Source: an uncultured Synechococcaceae cyanobacterium
GTDB lineage: Bacteria > Cyanobacteriota > Cyanobacteriia > PCC-6307 > Cyanobiaceae
Length of the DNA: 26,835 nt
Direction of reading: 5' to 3'
Assembly (NCBI GenBank): GCA_902538695.1
Contig: CACBGC010000006.1
Coordinates: 1 to 26,835 of the forward strand
Each line of letters starts with the position of its first letter. Position 1 is the stretch's first letter. Of this stretch, positions 15,120 to 23,273 are shown in pieces. The position numbers were made by a program, and so were the translations under genes. The notes beneath the pieces are model-generated. The model did no database searches. It worked only from the letters and a program-made list of their open reading frames with translations, and had not been told where the DNA came from.

Positions 15120-15869
15120 TTAAATACTCATACCTCCGTCTATACTTATGGTTTGCCCTGTAATGTAACTTCCAGCATTACTTGAAACTAAGAATGATAC
15201 TAAGTTTGCAATTTGCGTACAACTTCCTAATTTCCCTAAAGGGATAACTTTAAGTATCTCTTCAGTATTAAGTTTTTCAGTCATTTCTGTTTCTATAAAG
15301 CCTGGAGCTATTGCATTTACGTTTATACCTCTTGAAGCAAATTCTTTAGCACAAGTTTTGGTGAATCCAATAACTCCAGCTTTAGCTGCAGAATAATTTG
15401 CTTGACCGGGATTACCAATTATTCCAACAACAGATGAAATATTAACGATACTACCACTTCTTTTTTTCATCATAAATTTTGAAGCATATTTTGTACATAG
15501 AAAAACCCCTTTTAAGTTTGTATTTAATACATCATCCCATTGTTCCGATTTCATTCTCATCAATAGTCCATCTCTAGTAATACCAGCATTGTTAATAAGA
15601 ATATCAATGGAGCCATTAATTTTTATGATTTCTTCAAAAGCTGAACTGACAGAATCCTCTCTTGATACATCAAATTTTAATTTATGAGCTTTACCTCCCG
15701 AATTTTTTATTGAATTTACAACTTCTTCAGCTTTTTCATCAGAAGAAGAGTAATTAATAAAAACTTCTGCTCCTAGGCGGCTTAGGTCTAGAGCGATTTC
15801 TTTACCAATTCCTCTGCTAGCTCCAGTGATTAAAGCAACTTTGCCTGACAATGAATCTGTATTGGACAT
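15120..15869 (-). CDS. fabG: 3-oxoacyl-[acyl-carrier-protein] reductase
   Basis: A 249-residue NADPH-dependent short-chain dehydrogenase that reduces 3-oxoacyl-ACP in fatty-acid elongation, in the cytosol. The Rossmann motif is TGASRGIG (residues 15-22), NNAG is at 93-96, and the catalytic set is Asn118, Ser146, Tyr159 and Lys163 (NYSAAKAG). The C-terminus ends with the typical GQTISIDGGMSI. Other short-chain dehydrogenases share these motifs, but length and the N-terminal and C-terminal blocks fit FabG best. Its ATG (15867-15869) lies inside a 32-bp palindrome, which is unusual. It abuts the 61-residue gene tail to tail and is divergent from ispD. Confidence 0.92.
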   Translation of the reverse strand: MSNTDSLSGKVALITGASRGIGKEIALDLSRLGAEVFINYSSSDEKAEEVVNSIKNSGGKAHKLKFDVSREDSVSSAFEEIIKINGSIDILINNAGITRDGLLMRMKSEQWDDVLNTNLKGVFLCTKYASKFMMKKRSGSIVNISSVVGIIGNPGQANYSAAKAGVIGFTKTCAKEFASRGINVNAIAPGFIETEMTEKLNTEEILKVIPLGKLGSCTQIANLVSFLVSSNAGSYITGQTISIDGGMSI

Positions 15870-15892
15870 TATGAAATTTTATAATGTCCAAT
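15861..15892. repeat. 32-bp near-perfect palindrome over the fabG start
   Basis: The arms ATTGGACATTAT (15861-15872) and ATAATGTCCAAT (15881-15892) are exact reverse complements over 12 bp. The 8-nt centre GAAATTTT is itself palindromic apart from its outer G/T pair. The fabG ATG lies in the left arm. On the minus strand the centre contains TATAAA (15883-15878), a possible -10 that would start the transcript within a few bases of the ATG. It may be an operator or an mRNA hairpin hiding the start codon. Confidence 0.85.
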
Positions 15893-15927
15893 CGTAGTAC
15901 TATTTGTGTAAAGATATTGCTTTTATT

Positions 15928-15933
15928 TATAAT
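15928..15933 (+). promoter_or_regulatory. Candidate -10 box for ispD
   Basis: A perfect TATAAT stands 28 bp before the ispD GTG. A weak -35-like TTGTGT lies at 15904-15909 with an 18-bp spacer. Together they are a reasonable promoter for ispD, separate from the palindrome at fabG, which begins 12 bp upstream of the -35-like element. Confidence 0.45.
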
Positions 15934-15961
15934 TATCTAGAAAATATTAAATCCTTCTATT

Positions 15962-16633
15962 GTGCACTTTTTAATACCAGCTGCAGGGAGTGGTAGCAGA
16001 ATGAAAGCTGGAAAAAATAAATTACTTATTGATTTAGAGGGAGAGTCTTTGATTTATTGGACACTTAAATCTGTATTTTCTGCAATCTCAACAAACTGGG
16101 TTGGAATAATTGGTCAACCGGAAGATAAAAATTTATTATTAAATTCTGCAAAGGATTTTGCCCACAAAGTTCATTGGATTAATGGTGGTGACACCAGACA
16201 AAAGTCAGTTTTTAATGGTTTAAAAGCGTTACCAAAAGATGCTGAAAAAGTTTTAATACATGATGGTGCTAGATGTCTAATTAATCCTGAATTGATAGAC
16301 CTTTGTGCCAAGCAATTAGATCAAAATGAAGCAGTAATTTTGGCTACTAAAGTAACCGACACTATAAAGATTGTTGATAATGAAGGTTTTATTAAAGAAA
16401 CACCAGACAGAAATTATTTATGGGCAGCCCAAACTCCTCAGGGCTTTCTAGTGGATAGATTAAAAAAAGCTCATAAGATGGCAATTGAAAAAAACTGGAA
16501 AGTCACAGATGATGCCTCACTATTTGAAATGCTTAATTGGCAAGTGAAGATTATTGAAGGAACTTATTCAAATATAAAAATTACTTCACCATTAGATTTG
16601 AAAATAGCAAAACTTTTTGTGAAGGACCCCTAG
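15962..16633 (+). CDS. ispD: 2-C-methyl-D-erythritol 4-phosphate cytidylyltransferase
   Basis: A 223-residue enzyme of the MEP isoprenoid pathway that joins CTP and methylerythritol phosphate, in the cytosol. Motifs: the nucleotide-binding PAAGSGSRM (residues 6-14) with the following basic GKNK, IHDGARC (about 99-105), VTDTIKIV (about 131-138), AAQTPQGF (about 158-165) and TDDASLFE (about 180-187). The start is GTG at 15962; MHFLIPAAG fits the family N-terminus. It supplies precursors for carotenoids, chlorophyll phytyl chains and the prenyltransferases in this window. Its TAG directly abuts the stop of the convergent S66 peptidase. Confidence 0.95.
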   Translation: MHFLIPAAGSGSRMKAGKNKLLIDLEGESLIYWTLKSVFSAISTNWVGIIGQPEDKNLLLNSAKDFAHKVHWINGGDTRQKSVFNGLKALPKDAEKVLIHDGARCLINPELIDLCAKQLDQNEAVILATKVTDTIKIVDNEGFIKETPDRNYLWAAQTPQGFLVDRLKKAHKMAIEKNWKVTDDASLFEMLNWQVKIIEGTYSNIKITSPLDLKIAKLFVKDP

Positions 16634-17503
16634 TTAAAAAGGTGTATCAATACTAAGAATGCCGTTATCACCATTTAAGGTGGCTTCGTATCCTAAAGGA
16701 ATGCAAGCATTTCCAGTTATGTGGCCTATTGGTAGGTCAAAAAGAATAGGAAAATCAAACTCTTGAAGTCTTTCAATAATACAGTTTTTTAGTAAATCTT
16801 TCCATTCAAGGTCGCAGGAATCATTAGAAAAACTTCCGAATCCAATACCCGCAATTTCAGTAATTGTTTTAGTCATTCTTAGGTAAGTCAACATGCGATC
16901 GATTTTATAAATATCTTCATTAATATCTTCAAAAATTATTATTTTCCCTTTGCAATCTGGAAAGTGATTAGTACCAATTAAAAAAGTAGCAATAGTTAAA
17001 TTAGAAACGATAATTTCTCCTTTAGCTTTCCCACCTCTTAAAGGAGTCCCTCTTATGTCCTCAACATATCCTTCAAAAAGTAAATTTTTTAATCTATTAA
17101 GACTCCACTCTGGCTCTTTGAAAAGGCCAGTAACCATGGGCCCATGAATAGAACCTATAAATCCTTGAGAATATTTAGATATTAATAAAGAACATGTATC
17201 TGAGAATCCAAGCATTAAACCATGCTGCCAAGAAGGTTCTTTTTCTAATATTCTTGCTGAACCCCAGCCTCCTTTTGCAAAAATTATTAGCTTACTATTT
17301 TGTGCTTTTTCCAGTTCTTCAAATCTACTTAGGTCATCACCTGCAAAGTAACCAAACTTTTTTGACAGAGAATTATTTTCATTGATTTCCAAGCCCCAGT
17401 TTTTTAAGATTTCTATACCTTTTTGAAAATTTTCTTTTTCATCAATAAAGGAGCCAGGAGTTAAAATATCTATTTGATCCCCTTTTTTTAATCTAAAGAC
17501 CAT
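16634..17503 (-). CDS. S66-family LD-carboxypeptidase-like protein
   Basis: A 289-residue serine peptidase of family S66, which includes LD-carboxypeptidase A (murein-peptide recycling) and MccF (microcin immunity). The triad is visible as Ser101 in GFSD, Glu192 in FEDIN and His261 in PIGHITGN. The N-terminal LTPGSF and the FAKGGWGSARIL block (about 75-86) are family features. No signal peptide is apparent, so it is cytosolic, as expected for a recycling enzyme. It follows the prenyltransferase gene on the same strand after 9 bp and abuts ispD tail to tail. The LdcA role is more likely than MccF, but this is inferred. Confidence 0.87.
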   Translation of the reverse strand: MVFRLKKGDQIDILTPGSFIDEKENFQKGIEILKNWGLEINENNSLSKKFGYFAGDDLSRFEELEKAQNSKLIIFAKGGWGSARILEKEPSWQHGLMLGFSDTCSLLISKYSQGFIGSIHGPMVTGLFKEPEWSLNRLKNLLFEGYVEDIRGTPLRGGKAKGEIIVSNLTIATFLIGTNHFPDCKGKIIIFEDINEDIYKIDRMLTYLRMTKTITEIAGIGFGSFSNDSCDLEWKDLLKNCIIERLQEFDFPILFDLPIGHITGNACIPLGYEATLNGDNGILSIDTPF

Positions 17504-17512
17504 TTTTAAAAT

Positions 17513-18421
17513 TTATGAGGCAATAATAATTCCTAATAAAAGAACTCCTCCATAAATTGATTGATTTTTGAAGTGATTCCCAATATTTTTTATAGATTGC
17601 TTTTCCTCAGGAAATACTTTTAGTATATCTCGTTGCATTAAGATTGCTGTTGAAAGCCAAATTGGCCAAAAAATAAAATCCATTTGATTAATAAATCCGC
17701 ATAATGCAAGAAAAATAGAAGTTAATAAATAACAAATTTGAATAGTTATTCTTGTATTGTTCTGAAGGTTAACAGCTGAACTATTTATTCCAATTTTGAT
17801 ATCATATTTTTTATCTGCTAAAGCATAAATTGTGTCAAAGCCAAAAGTCCAAAAAATAGTTGCTAGCCAGCAAAACAATAAAACAATACTATTTAAATTG
17901 CCTTCATTTGCGGCCCAGGGAATTAAGACAGCAAAACCCCAGCATATGGATAAGATTAATTGAGGATATTTAAACCATCTTTTAGCAGAAGGATAAATTA
18001 AAATAATAGGTAAAGCTAAAAAAGCAAGTGAAATGGAAAGGATCCTGCCAGGTTGAGGTAGTGACAAAGTTAAAAAGAAACTACATAAAATCAAAAAGAA
18101 AAGAATTGAATAAGCTGTTTTAAGACTGATTTTATTTGCAGCTAGAGGTCTATTTTTTGTCCTGAAAACTCTTTGATCAATTTTTTTGTCCCAAATATCA
18201 TTAACTACGCAGCCTAATCCACTTACTAGTAGCCCTCCCAGGATTATTCTTAGCAACATTAAAAATGTTGGATTATCATTTGGGGTTAAATATAAACTCC
18301 ATCCAGCAGGAATAAGTAAGATTATTCTTCCAGTCGGCTTATTCCACCTTAATAATTCAAAAAAAGTACTTAATTTAATTTGTCGATTTTTATTTTGCAT
18401 ATGACCTATTGTATATTTCAT
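17513..18421 (-). CDS. UbiA-family 4-hydroxybenzoate polyprenyltransferase
   Basis: A 302-residue membrane prenyltransferase with about eight or nine spans. Both Asp-rich diphosphate/Mg sites are present: NDIWDKKIDQRV (Asn74, Asp75, Asp78, Asp82) and DTIYALADKKYD (Asp196, Asp203, Asp207). Overall pattern fits 4-hydroxybenzoate prenyltransferases, which in cyanobacteria attach the solanesyl tail for plastoquinone, the electron carrier that feeds the PetC/PetA complex encoded downstream. Phytyl or chlorophyll-related UbiA enzymes are the main alternative. The first Met is at 18421; a second Met eight codons in (18400) is also possible. It is divergent from the Ppx gene across 104 bp. Confidence 0.85.
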   Translation of the reverse strand: MKYTIGHMQNKNRQIKLSTFFELLRWNKPTGRIILLIPAGWSLYLTPNDNPTFLMLLRIILGGLLVSGLGCVVNDIWDKKIDQRVFRTKNRPLAANKISLKTAYSILFFLILCSFFLTLSLPQPGRILSISLAFLALPIILIYPSAKRWFKYPQLILSICWGFAVLIPWAANEGNLNSIVLLFCWLATIFWTFGFDTIYALADKKYDIKIGINSSAVNLQNNTRITIQICYLLTSIFLALCGFINQMDFIFWPIWLSTAILMQRDILKVFPEEKQSIKNIGNHFKNQSIYGGVLLLGIIIAS

Positions 18422-18525
18422 AACTTTAAATAATCTTACTAGGATTAAATGATTTCTATTATTTAATAATCAATCTTGGGTATATTTATTAATGGATTAA
18501 CAATATCTGCATCTTATAAAAAGAA

Positions 18526-20121
18526 ATGGTAGAGAAACAAGATTTAAGATATTTTCAAGAAAAGCAAATTTTAGTAGCTTCTATAGATATTGGAACTAAC
18601 TCTACACATCTCTTGGTAGCAGAAATTAATCTAGAATTAAAATCATTTTCAATAAAATTCACTGACAAATCAACCACTCGTCTTGGAGAAAGAGATGAAG
18701 AGGGTAATCTTACTGAAGAATCAATGCAAAGAGCATTAGTTACTCTTAAGCGATTTAAGGAATATTGTAAAAGTAATGGAGTAAAACAAATAGTAACAGC
18801 AGCAACAAGTGCAGTCAGGGAAGCTCCAAACGGTCAAGATTTTATTAGAAGAGTTCTTGATGAAACTGATATTCAAATAGAAATGATAAGTGGTTCTGAG
18901 GAAGCCAGATTAATTTACCTTGGTGTTCTTTCTGGTATGGCTTTTGAAGATCAGTCTTTTGTAATCATAGATATTGGAGGAGGATCTACAGAGTTAATAC
19001 TTGCAGATAAAAAAGATGCTATAGCTCTTACCAGTTCTAGAATTGGTGCAGTAAGACTTAAAAATGATTTTTTAAATAAAGATTCTATAAATTCAGAAAG
19101 ATCCATTTTTCTATCAACTTTTATCAAAGGATCTTTAGAACCATCTGTTCGAAAAATAAAGAGTAGATCTAAGCGAGATAAGCCTTTATCTATGATTGCA
19201 ACCAGTGGCACTGCAACCTCATTAGGAAATTTGATTTCAGATGATTTAGGAGAATCTAAACAAAAGTTGCATGGTTATAAATTTAAAAGGGAAAATTTAC
19301 AAAATGTATTGGAAAAACTACTTAAATTACCGGTTTCGGAAATCAAGAAAATACCTTCATTAAGTGAAAGAAGAGCAGAAATAATTATTCCAGGAGCATT
19401 GATATTAAGCACAGCAATGGAGATGTTGAACTTTAATGAATTAATAATAAGTGAGAGGGCCCTTCGAGAGGGTTTAGTTGTAGATTGGATGCTTCGTCAA
19501 GGGATAATTAAAAACGAGTTAAATATTCAAAGCAATATTAGAAAAACAACTATAGTTCATCAGGCTAGAAAGTTTGGAGTAGATAATACAAGAGCTGAGA
19601 AAGTTATTGATATTGCCTTTCAAATCTACGATCAGACTAAAAATATCTTTCATAGCGACAGTGACTCTAAAGCTAAAGAACTTCTTTGGGCAGCTTCTAA
19701 TCTTTATAATTGTGGGAAATATGTGAATGTAGGTTCATATCACAAACACTCTTGGTACTTAATAAAAAATTGTGAGTTGTTGGGATATTCTGAAGCAGAA
19801 ACAAATATTATTGCTTCAATTGCCAGGTACCATAGAAAGACTCTACCCAAGAAAAGACATGAGTCTTGGCAAAATTTAATATCCAAAGAAGATAAAACAT
19901 TAGTTCTTGAAATGTCATTAATTCTTAGACTGGCAGCATCTCTTGATCAAAGACCTGATAAAGTAATTTCCTCAGTTCAAATAAAGTTGCAGGAAAATAT
20001 TCTTACATTTGAACTTTTACCTTTCGATAGAAACAATGATCTTTTACTTGAAAAATGGAACTTAGGATTATGCCGTTATGTAATAAAAGAACTAAAGAAT
20101 TTAGATTTAAAAGTTATTTAG
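18526..20121 (+). CDS. ppx: Exopolyphosphatase / guanosine pentaphosphatase (Ppx/GppA)
   Basis: A 531-residue member of the actin-like Ppx/GppA phosphatases, which shorten polyphosphate or dephosphorylate pppGpp. The two nucleotide-binding signatures are SIDIGTNSTHLLVAE (about residues 19-33) and VIIDIGGGSTELILA (about 146-160). TAATSAVREAPNG lies between them. The C-terminal half is the helical HD-like domain (HKHSWYLIKN, then RYHRKTLPKK), as in full-length Ppx. Length is normal. Which of the two substrates it prefers cannot be told from sequence. Its 3' end overlaps the convergent RodZ-like gene by 8 bp. It relates to phosphate storage, relevant for an oligotroph. Confidence 0.9.
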   Translation: MVEKQDLRYFQEKQILVASIDIGTNSTHLLVAEINLELKSFSIKFTDKSTTRLGERDEEGNLTEESMQRALVTLKRFKEYCKSNGVKQIVTAATSAVREAPNGQDFIRRVLDETDIQIEMISGSEEARLIYLGVLSGMAFEDQSFVIIDIGGGSTELILADKKDAIALTSSRIGAVRLKNDFLNKDSINSERSIFLSTFIKGSLEPSVRKIKSRSKRDKPLSMIATSGTATSLGNLISDDLGESKQKLHGYKFKRENLQNVLEKLLKLPVSEIKKIPSLSERRAEIIIPGALILSTAMEMLNFNELIISERALREGLVVDWMLRQGIIKNELNIQSNIRKTTIVHQARKFGVDNTRAEKVIDIAFQIYDQTKNIFHSDSDSKAKELLWAASNLYNCGKYVNVGSYHKHSWYLIKNCELLGYSEAETNIIASIARYHRKTLPKKRHESWQNLISKEDKTLVLEMSLILRLAASLDQRPDKVISSVQIKLQENILTFELLPFDRNNDLLLEKWNLGLCRYVIKELKNLDLKVI

Positions 20122-20608
20122 TTTTTTTAATAAGTTCCTGTTTTGGAGTTTGATTTTGAGAAGAGTCTGAAAATAAATTAAAAATTAAGGATGATGCGAT
20201 TAGTCCCAGAAAGCCTGAAATTAAAATAAATATTAGGAACCCTACTGGATTAAGATTCTTAGATTGCCTAGACTTGTAATTTTTTTTTGAAACTTCTTCA
20301 ACTATTTCTTCAATTTTCACTTCTTTCCTCTCTGTCTTGAATTCAGCCATTATAAAATCTGTATCAAGTTTGAGCTTCTGTGAAATCCTTCTAATCATTG
20401 CTTTGACAAAAACTTTCTCAGGTAGCTTTTCTTCATTACCCTCTTCTATGGCTTCAAGTTGATGAGCTCCAATTTTTAAATCAGAAGCCAATTCTTCAAT
20501 AGACTGATTTTTACTTAACCTTGCCTCTTTAATGAAATTTCCAATTCTCTTTAAAGAGGAATTATCTCCTTTATTGTTGTTTCCCGAAACAGATTTTATT
20601 TCTTTCAA
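20114..20608 (-). CDS. RodZ-like helix-turn-helix membrane protein
   Basis: A 164-residue protein with an N-terminal HTH of the RodZ/HTH_25 type (about residues 20-83: IGNFIKEARLSKNQSIEELA, LKIGAHQLEAIEEG, LPEKVFVKAMIRRI), a charged linker and one membrane span (about 121-145). In RodZ such proteins link MreB to the membrane for cell shape; here the periplasmic part is only about 19 residues, so it is a minimal version. The start must be TTG at 20606-20608 or another non-ATG codon, since no ATG precedes the HTH. A good promoter lies just upstream inside the gap after cobM, so it need not depend on the pet operon. Confidence 0.75.
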   Translation of the reverse strand: MKEIKSVSGNNNKGDNSSLKRIGNFIKEARLSKNQSIEELASDLKIGAHQLEAIEEGNEEKLPEKVFVKAMIRRISQKLKLDTDFIMAEFKTERKEVKIEEIVEEVSKKNYKSRQSKNLNPVGFLIFILISGFLGLIASSLIFNLFSDSSQNQTPKQELIKKTK

Positions 20609-20621
20609 AGCAAATAAATTT

Positions 20622-20655
20622 TTACTAATTATAGTAATTAATATTTTTCTATCAA
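20622..20655 (-). promoter_or_regulatory. Strong-looking promoter for the RodZ-like gene, overlapping a palindrome
   Basis: On the minus strand TTGATA (20655-20650) and TATAAT (20633-20628) are separated by 16 bp, close to a consensus sigma-70 promoter. The start would fall near 20621, about 13 bases before the TTG codon. The -10 lies in a perfect inverted repeat, TTACTA-ATTA-TAGTAA (20622-20637), which could be a repressor site. The gene is not named on homology alone, so autoregulation is speculation. Confidence 0.6.
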
Positions 20656-20663
20656 CTTTAAGA

Positions 20664-21419
20664 TTATTTATTCCTAAAGAGATGCCTATAAGATGGATTA
20701 TAAAGATTAGATCTTTTTTGAAAATTACTAATTGCTGGGCTAATTATGTAAATGGTTGTTCTAATTAGTTCGTTCTCAATAGAAAATTTTTCCATATCTT
20801 TTAATTCTATTAATGATGTCCAACCATCATCCCAAGATACTCTAAATCCAACAATAACTTTAGTCTCTGGAGGGTAAAATTCTAGTAGAGTTTCTTGAGA
20901 CCTTTTCACATGCCTAGCACTTAGATATAGACATATAGAGGAATTGTGTTTCGCAAGATCTTTCAGAGATTCTTTTTCGGGCATCCCTGTTCGCCCTCCT
21001 GCTCTAGTTAAAATTATTGTTTGCGTTACGTCAGGGATGGTTAACTCAGCTTCATGATATGCTGCAGCAACCTGAAAAGCACTTACTCCAGGAACAACCT
21101 CGATTTCAATTTTTTCGTTTTTTAAAATTTCGATTTGCTCTCTAATTGCTCCAAAAAGGCAAGGGTCTCCATCATGCAACCTTATAACAGTTTTCCCTGC
21201 ATGAAATTTTTCTATCATAATTGAGGTGATTTGCTCTAAGTTAAGTGAACTCGTTTTTATTTTTTCAGAACTTTCTTTAGCAGAATCTAAAATCTTTTCA
21301 GGAATTAGAGAATCAGTCCAAATAATGACATCTGCAATTTTTATCTTTTTTAATGCTTTTAAAGTTAATAATTCTGGATCGCCTGGACCAACACCAATAA
21401 AGGATATTTTGTTATCCAT
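20664..21419 (-). CDS. cobM: Precorrin-4 C11-methyltransferase
   Basis: A 251-residue SAM-dependent tetrapyrrole methylase of the corrin ring pathway, acting in the cytosol in B12-type cofactor synthesis. The N-terminal FIGVGPGDPELLTLKAL is the SUMT-family signature. LHDGDPCLFGAI (about 79-90), VVPGVSAFQVAAAY (about 104-117) and ILTRAGGRTGMPE (about 132-144) fit CobM (CbiF) among the methylases. I chose the ATG at 21417-21419; a longer frame adds six residues from 21437. With this start it overlaps the lgt stop by 8 bp (ATGGATAA), so the two are translationally coupled. A 55-bp gap follows before the RodZ-like gene. Confidence 0.9.
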   Translation of the reverse strand: MDNKISFIGVGPGDPELLTLKALKKIKIADVIIWTDSLIPEKILDSAKESSEKIKTSSLNLEQITSIMIEKFHAGKTVIRLHDGDPCLFGAIREQIEILKNEKIEIEVVPGVSAFQVAAAYHEAELTIPDVTQTIILTRAGGRTGMPEKESLKDLAKHNSSICLYLSARHVKRSQETLLEFYPPETKVIVGFRVSWDDGWTSLIELKDMEKFSIENELIRTTIYIISPAISNFQKRSNLYNPSYRHLFRNK

Positions 21420-22305
21420 TCTTTCTATTTTTCCCACTATATGTTCTTGATCTTAAAAAAAATATTCCAATTAATCCAGAAGAAAATAGAAAAATACTTA
21501 TAAATTGAGCCATTCTTATACCGCCATCACAGAAAGGTGGAATTCCACCAATGCATAGTGGGTCAGTTCTTAAACCTTCAATCCAGAATCTTCCAAAGCT
21601 ATAACTTATTAAATAAAGACAGCTAATAAAGCCAGGCCTGAAAAAATCTGTTTTATTTTGTTTATTAAAGATAATAATAAGGACGATGAAAATTAAAAGA
21701 TTACACAATGACTCATAGAGAAATGTAGGATGAAAAAATTCATAATTAATAAATTCTAAAGGCCTATTTTGGATAGGTATAAATAATTTCCAAGGCAAAT
21801 TTGTAGGAACTCCAAAGGCTTCATTATTGAAAAAATTTCCCCACCTTCCTATTGATTGTCCAAGAATAATCGAGGGTATTAATATATCTATAAAAGTTTT
21901 TAAATTAATTTTTTTCGACTTACAGAAATAGATAATAGATATTAATCCTCCAATTAGACCTCCATGGATTGCTATGCCCCCTTCCCAAACTGCAAGAAAA
22001 GAAGGTATTTGAATGATGTTATTGAATAGTTTAAAAGAAGTAAAAAAGTTCTCTCCGCTATATTGTTTCCACTCAAAAATTACGTAATAAGTTCTAGCTC
22101 CAATTATTGAAGAAATTATTAATGATGGAAGTATTTCACTAATGTACTCTGGATTAATATTTCTTGCCTTGGCAAGTTTTTTAGAGACAAATAGGCCTAT
22201 TAAAACTGAAACCGAAATAAGAAGTCCGTACCATCTAATAGTTATAAATCCTAAATTTAAAAAAGTTTCTCCTGGAGATTGTATAAAAGCTTGAAGTATA
22301 AGCAT
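21412..22305 (-). CDS. lgt: Prolipoprotein diacylglyceryl transferase
   Basis: A 297-residue membrane enzyme that transfers diacylglyceryl from phosphatidylglycerol to the lipobox cysteine of prolipoproteins, the first step of lipoprotein maturation. About seven spans. Motifs: FITIRWYGLL (about 20-29), GGIAIHGGLIGG (about 109-120), the Lgt signature GRWGNFFNNEAFG (about 152-164) and HPTFLYES (about 192-199). A Cys-rich loop LCIGGIPPFCDGG (about 254-266) is close to the C-terminus. It starts 10 bp after the petA stop, so it is probably read through from petC-petA. A possible client in this window is the PotD-like lipoprotein. Confidence 0.94.
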   Translation of the reverse strand: MLILQAFIQSPGETFLNLGFITIRWYGLLISVSVLIGLFVSKKLAKARNINPEYISEILPSLIISSIIGARTYYVIFEWKQYSGENFFTSFKLFNNIIQIPSFLAVWEGGIAIHGGLIGGLISIIYFCKSKKINLKTFIDILIPSIILGQSIGRWGNFFNNEAFGVPTNLPWKLFIPIQNRPLEFINYEFFHPTFLYESLCNLLIFIVLIIIFNKQNKTDFFRPGFISCLYLISYSFGRFWIEGLRTDPLCIGGIPPFCDGGIRMAQFISIFLFSSGLIGIFFLRSRTYSGKNRKNG

Positions 22306-22315
22306 TTAGAGAAAG

Positions 22316-23269
22316 TTAGATACCCTCTGCTGCTTGAACTTTTTCTACTTGTTTTTTCTTTAATACTAAAAGTATTTGTGTTAAGCCTACACCAATGAAG
22401 AATGCAATCAATCCAATAACTCTATAAGGGCTCTGAAGTACAACCTCAGCATCTAGTTGCCCAAAGCCACCAACGTTGGGATCATTAGTAAGAGGGTCAC
22501 CTAAATTAATTTTGTCTTGCGCTTTTACGATAAGTTGAGGACCAACAGGGACTGCTTCAGTAGTTATTTCACCATTATCGTTTTCTATATTGACTTGATA
22601 GCTACCATCTTCAATTGTTTCTATTGAATTTATAGTTCCTGCGGTGGAAGAAGTGAATACTACATTATTGCTCTTGTCTCCAGTTGGATATACCTGACCT
22701 CTACCTCTATTGCCTCCAATATGTAATGAGTATTTCCCATAGTGATATTCTTTATTAGTGGATGGATCAGGGGAAAGTATAGGGAAAACGATTTCTTTAT
22801 TGGTATCGCCAGGTAAAGGTCCGACAATAATGATATTATCTTTCTCTTCACTGTAATTAGTGAAATAAACCCCTTCTGTCTCCTCTTTTATTTCTTCGGT
22901 CCATCTTTCTTGTGGAGCAAGTTTAAAGCCATCAGGCAGCATTACAACAGCACCAACTTGTAATGGTACTTCCGAACCATCTGCCCCTATCTCTTTTAAA
23001 TCATTTTTGTAGGGTATTTTGACTACAGCTTTGAAAACACTGTCTGCTCCAACAGATTGCGGAACCTCTGCAATTGTAGGCATCTGAGCTAGATGACAAT
23101 TTGCACAGACTATCTTACCTGTGGCTTCTCTTGGGGATTCGTAGTTCTGCTGAGCCCAAAATGGATAAGCAAAACTCATCTTCGGATAAAATACAATGCT
23201 TGAAATGAAAAGCAGAGTACAGATAAATAAACTTGTTTTTTTCATAATTTGATTTTTAAGACCTTTCAT
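22316..23269 (-). CDS. petA: Cytochrome f (cytochrome b6f complex)
   Basis: A 317-residue precursor of the c-type cytochrome that passes electrons from the Rieske centre to plastocyanin or cytochrome c6 on the lumen side of the thylakoid. The signal peptide ends before YPFWAQ, so mature Tyr35 supplies the amino-terminal heme ligand; the heme site is CANCH (Cys55, Cys58, His59). A C-terminal span (about 278-300) anchors it, leaving KKKQVEKVQ on the stromal side. The start at 23269 lies 4 bp after the petC stop; a longer frame would run into petC, and a later ATG at 23245 is the alternative. Co-transcribed with petC. Confidence 0.96.
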   Translation of the reverse strand: MKGLKNQIMKKTSLFICTLLFISSIVFYPKMSFAYPFWAQQNYESPREATGKIVCANCHLAQMPTIAEVPQSVGADSVFKAVVKIPYKNDLKEIGADGSEVPLQVGAVVMLPDGFKLAPQERWTEEIKEETEGVYFTNYSEEKDNIIIVGPLPGDTNKEIVFPILSPDPSTNKEYHYGKYSLHIGGNRGRGQVYPTGDKSNNVVFTSSTAGTINSIETIEDGSYQVNIENDNGEITTEAVPVGPQLIVKAQDKINLGDPLTNDPNVGGFGQLDAEVVLQSPYRVIGLIAFFIGVGLTQILLVLKKKQVEKVQAAEGI

Positions 23270-23273
23270 TTTT

